Shown: positions 62,334 to 64,000 of the stretch, piece by piece | Layout: each line of letters begins with the position of its first letter | Numbering within the stretch: the first letter of the stretch is position 1 | Source of the DNA: CADEDH01 sp050330635 | GTDB taxonomy: Bacteria > Actinomycetota > Acidimicrobiia > Acidimicrobiales > SZUA-35 | Assembly (NCBI GenBank): GCA_050330635.1 | Contig: JBHJNQ010000076.1 | Coordinates: 14,220 to 78,219 of the forward strand | Length of the DNA stretch: 64,000 bases | Direction: 5' to 3' | The notes under the pieces: generated by a model | The model's input: the letters and a program-made list of their open reading frames with translations, nothing else | What the model was told of the DNA's origin: nothing | The model's database searches: none | Made by a program: the position numbers and the translations under genes

Positions 62334-62962
62334 ACAGGGTCGACCCGTGGGGCGACCTGCACGCAGTGGCCGGGCGCGGCCTCCTCACCGGCAACCGCGG
62401 TTGCCTCGTCGACGACGAGGGTCGCATCGTCCGCCACCACCGGGGTGCATCGTGGATCATCTGCCGGACCCGTTTCCGTGACTGGCGCCACCCACTCGAC
62501 GCGCCTCGAACGTGGACGCCGCTGTTCTTCCTCGACGACGCCGTGGCCTTGGCGGCCGGGCACCGCCCCTGCGCCCTCTGTCGGCGCCACGATCACCAGC
62601 GGTATCGGGCTGCGCTCACCGCCGCTCTCGGCGACGAGGCCCCCGACTCGGCCCGTGCCCTCGATCGCCGCTTGAGCGGCGAGCGCCTGGCGAGAGGTCG
62701 TGGTCTGCGCCGGGGCGGTGACCGCCTCCTGTGGTCAGCGGCCCTCGGGCAACTCCCACCCGGTACCGTCTTCGTCGAACGGGGTGACCGGGCGCCGTGG
62801 CTGGTCACCTCACGAGGGGTGCACCGATTCACCCTCGGCGGTTGGGGACCAGCCATCGCCACCACCGGCCGCCGCGTGGAGGTGGTGACACCGCCGGTGT
62901 CGGTCGCTGCCCTCGCCCACGGTTTCATCCCGCTGGTGCACCCCACCGCCGCCGGAGCCTGA
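62321..62962 (+). CDS. hypothetical protein with CxxC-His site
   Basis: 213 residues, a common unnamed actinobacterial family. LHAVAGRGLLTGNRGCLVDD, WTPLFFLDDAVALAAGHRPC ALCRRHD and WLVTSRGVHRFTLGGWGPAI are the conserved-looking parts; GHRPCALCRRHDH resembles a small metal- or Ada-like zinc site. GTG 62321 has GAGGAG six bases upstream; ATG 62330 is the alternative. Coupled to the ECF/MGMT operon, suggesting a role in alkylation damage (inference). Confidence 0.7.
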   Translation: MPRMNRVDPWGDLHAVAGRGLLTGNRGCLVDDEGRIVRHHRGASWIICRTRFRDWRHPLDAPRTWTPLFFLDDAVALAAGHRPCALCRRHDHQRYRAALTAALGDEAPDSARALDRRLSGERLARGRGLRRGGDRLLWSAALGQLPPGTVFVERGDRAPWLVTSRGVHRFTLGGWGPAIATTGRRVEVVTPPVSVAALAHGFIPLVHPTAAGA

Positions 62963-62966
62963 CCGC

Positions 62967-63001
62967 GACATACTGCAGTGACATACTGCAGCGACATGCT
63001 G
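62967..63001. promoter_or_regulatory. 13-bp tandem repeats with palindromic half-sites
   Basis: GACATACTGCAGT, GACATACTGCAGC, GACATGCTG in tandem. TGCAGT-GACAT-ACTGCA forms an inverted repeat with a 5-base spacer. It is about 165 bases before the ABC transporter gene and just after the preceding stop; a possible operator. Confidence 0.45.
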
Positions 63002-63162
63002 GCCGCCGGGAGCACCGAGCGAGGCGACGTGCTGAGCGCCGAGTGCGACGACCCGAACGCCCCGTCCGAGCTGAAGTTCCGTGTCGCATCGGCATCGGCC
63101 ATGGTCTAGAGTGCGCTGCCGCTACATGAATCCACGACAGTGGATCCCAGGGGAGATGATCA

Positions 63163-64000
63163 ATGCTGACGAAGTCACGGTTGTTCTATCTTTTCATGAC
63201 CATGGTCATGATCGGCCTCGCGGCCTGCGGGTCGAATGGTGACGAGGACGAGGCGGCTGACGTGGCCGTAGCGGAGGCCGACGAGAGCCCCAGTGCCGGT
63301 GACTCCGACGCCGCCGACGAGCGGGTCACCAACATCGATGAGGACGACCTGGCCGCAGTGGTGGGCACGACCGTCACGGCTGCCCCCCTGGGCGACCGGG
63401 GTCCGGAACCGTCGGGGGTGTTGAACTACGCCTGGAACACGGGGTTCTCTCCCATCTGGTTCGACCCGAGCCAGAACACGACATCCATCAGCCAGTACGG
63501 GACCCAGTACGTCCTCCACGACGCCCTGGTCAAGAGCACGAAGGGCGAAGTGTTCACGCCCAGTCTGGCCGAGTCCTACACCATCGCCGCCGACTTCACG
63601 TCGGCGGAGTTCACCCTGCGGGAGGGTCTCACCTTCCACGACGGTTCGCCCCTGACCACCGAAGACGTGGCCTTCACCTACGAGAACTACCAGGGCAGCG
63701 GGTCCGACGTCCTCAAGGACAACCTGGAGGAGATCGAGATCGTCGACGACCTGACGATCCGGTTCCACTTCAACCAGCCTTTCCTGGACTTCCTCGTTCT
63801 CTACGGGTCGCCGGCCACCGGCGCCGGCTGGATCCTGCCCAGCGACTACTACCAAGAGGTGGGACCGGACGGCTACCTGTTGGCACCGATCGGGGCCGGC
63901 CCGTTCAAGTTCGTGGAGAACCGCAACGACACGGTCATCGTCTACGAGGCGTTCGAGGACTACTGGCGCAAGAACCCCGGCGTCAAGACCCTCAACTGGC
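63163..64000 (+). CDS. peptide/oligosaccharide ABC transporter substrate-binding lipoprotein (partial)
   Basis: 279 residues are visible before the right edge. ATG 63163 after GGGGAGA. Lipobox LAAC with Cys22 after a hydrophobic signal (LFYLFMTMVMIGLAAC), an acidic linker, then SBP_bac_5 features: GVLNYAWNTGFSPIWFDPSQ, LAESYTIAADFTSAEFTLRE GLTFHDGSPLTTEDVAFTYE, VLKDNLEEIEIVDDLTIRFH and PIGAGPFKFVEN. Captures peptides or similar solutes outside the membrane; permease genes would lie beyond the window. Confidence 0.88.
   Translation, partial: MLTKSRLFYLFMTMVMIGLAACGSNGDEDEAADVAVAEADESPSAGDSDAADERVTNIDEDDLAAVVGTTVTAAPLGDRGPEPSGVLNYAWNTGFSPIWFDPSQNTTSISQYGTQYVLHDALVKSTKGEVFTPSLAESYTIAADFTSAEFTLREGLTFHDGSPLTTEDVAFTYENYQGSGSDVLKDNLEEIEIVDDLTIRFHFNQPFLDFLVLYGSPATGAGWILPSDYYQEVGPDGYLLAPIGAGPFKFVENRNDTVIVYEAFEDYWRKNPGVKTLNW

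Overview
The window is a 64 kb piece of a very GC-rich actinobacterial chromosome. Actinobacterial marks are a DivIVA/FilP-like coiled-coil protein, a FurA-KatG pair with an apparently leaderless furA, many GTG/TTG starts, 4-nt stop/start overlaps (ATGA, GTGA, TTGA), crotonyl-CoA carboxylase/reductase, and a dnaX-ybaB-recR cluster next to SRP RNA and tRNA-Ser. Overall style suggests class Acidimicrobiia (inference; no rRNA or phylogenetic marker was tested).

Layout. 0-3.3 kb: remnants of two flavin monooxygenases and a 5'-truncated FAD/NAD(P)-binding gene. 3.8-4.4 kb: a peroxiredoxin-like gene whose catalytic Cys codon is an in-frame TGA, followed by a SECIS-like hairpin, so a probable selenoprotein; this is the most interesting locus. 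4.6-11.9 kb: an accessory island at a tRNA-Ala(TGC) gene, marked by two displaced copies of the tRNA 3' half; cargo is a broken XRE regulator, a large 2OG-Fe(II) oxygenase with a decayed second copy, an AlbA_2/ATPase regulator and a toxin-antitoxin pair. 12-21 kb: DinB-like enzyme, Ser/Thr kinase, secreted NodB deacetylase, furA-katG, an SDR and a nucleotidyltransferase pair. 21-31 kb: accessory catabolic genes (FAH hydratase, MaoC, triple RidA, methyltransferase, PhyH oxygenase, amidohydrolase) mixed with several broken genes. 31-45 kb: MFS transporter, tandem type III CoA transferase, beta-propeller protein, HAD phosphatase, prfC, a NarL-type two-component system and the xseA-xseB-prenyltransferase operon. 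45-57.8 kb: PAS/GAF/GGDEF/EAL protein, ccr, divIVA-like, recR-ybaB-dnaX, a CAP protein and thymidine kinase. 57.8-64 kb: broken MFS gene, SRP RNA, tRNA-Ser(GGA), a Fic gene bracketed by tRNA-Ser sequences, an ECF sigma/MGMT operon and the start of a peptide ABC transporter.

A recurring theme is gene decay. At least ten loci carry frameshifts or in-gene deletions that keep recognisable sequence on both sides: LLM pair, FAD/NAD(P) protein, XRE regulator, 2OG copy, dienelactone hydrolase, GntR/allophanate hydrolase, alpha/beta hydrolase, DUF5996, VapC and MFS. All fall in accessory genes while core genes (prfC, xseAB, recR, dnaX, katG, tdk) are intact. That favours real pseudogenisation, but several frameshifts sit in G homopolymers, so read-level errors must be excluded.
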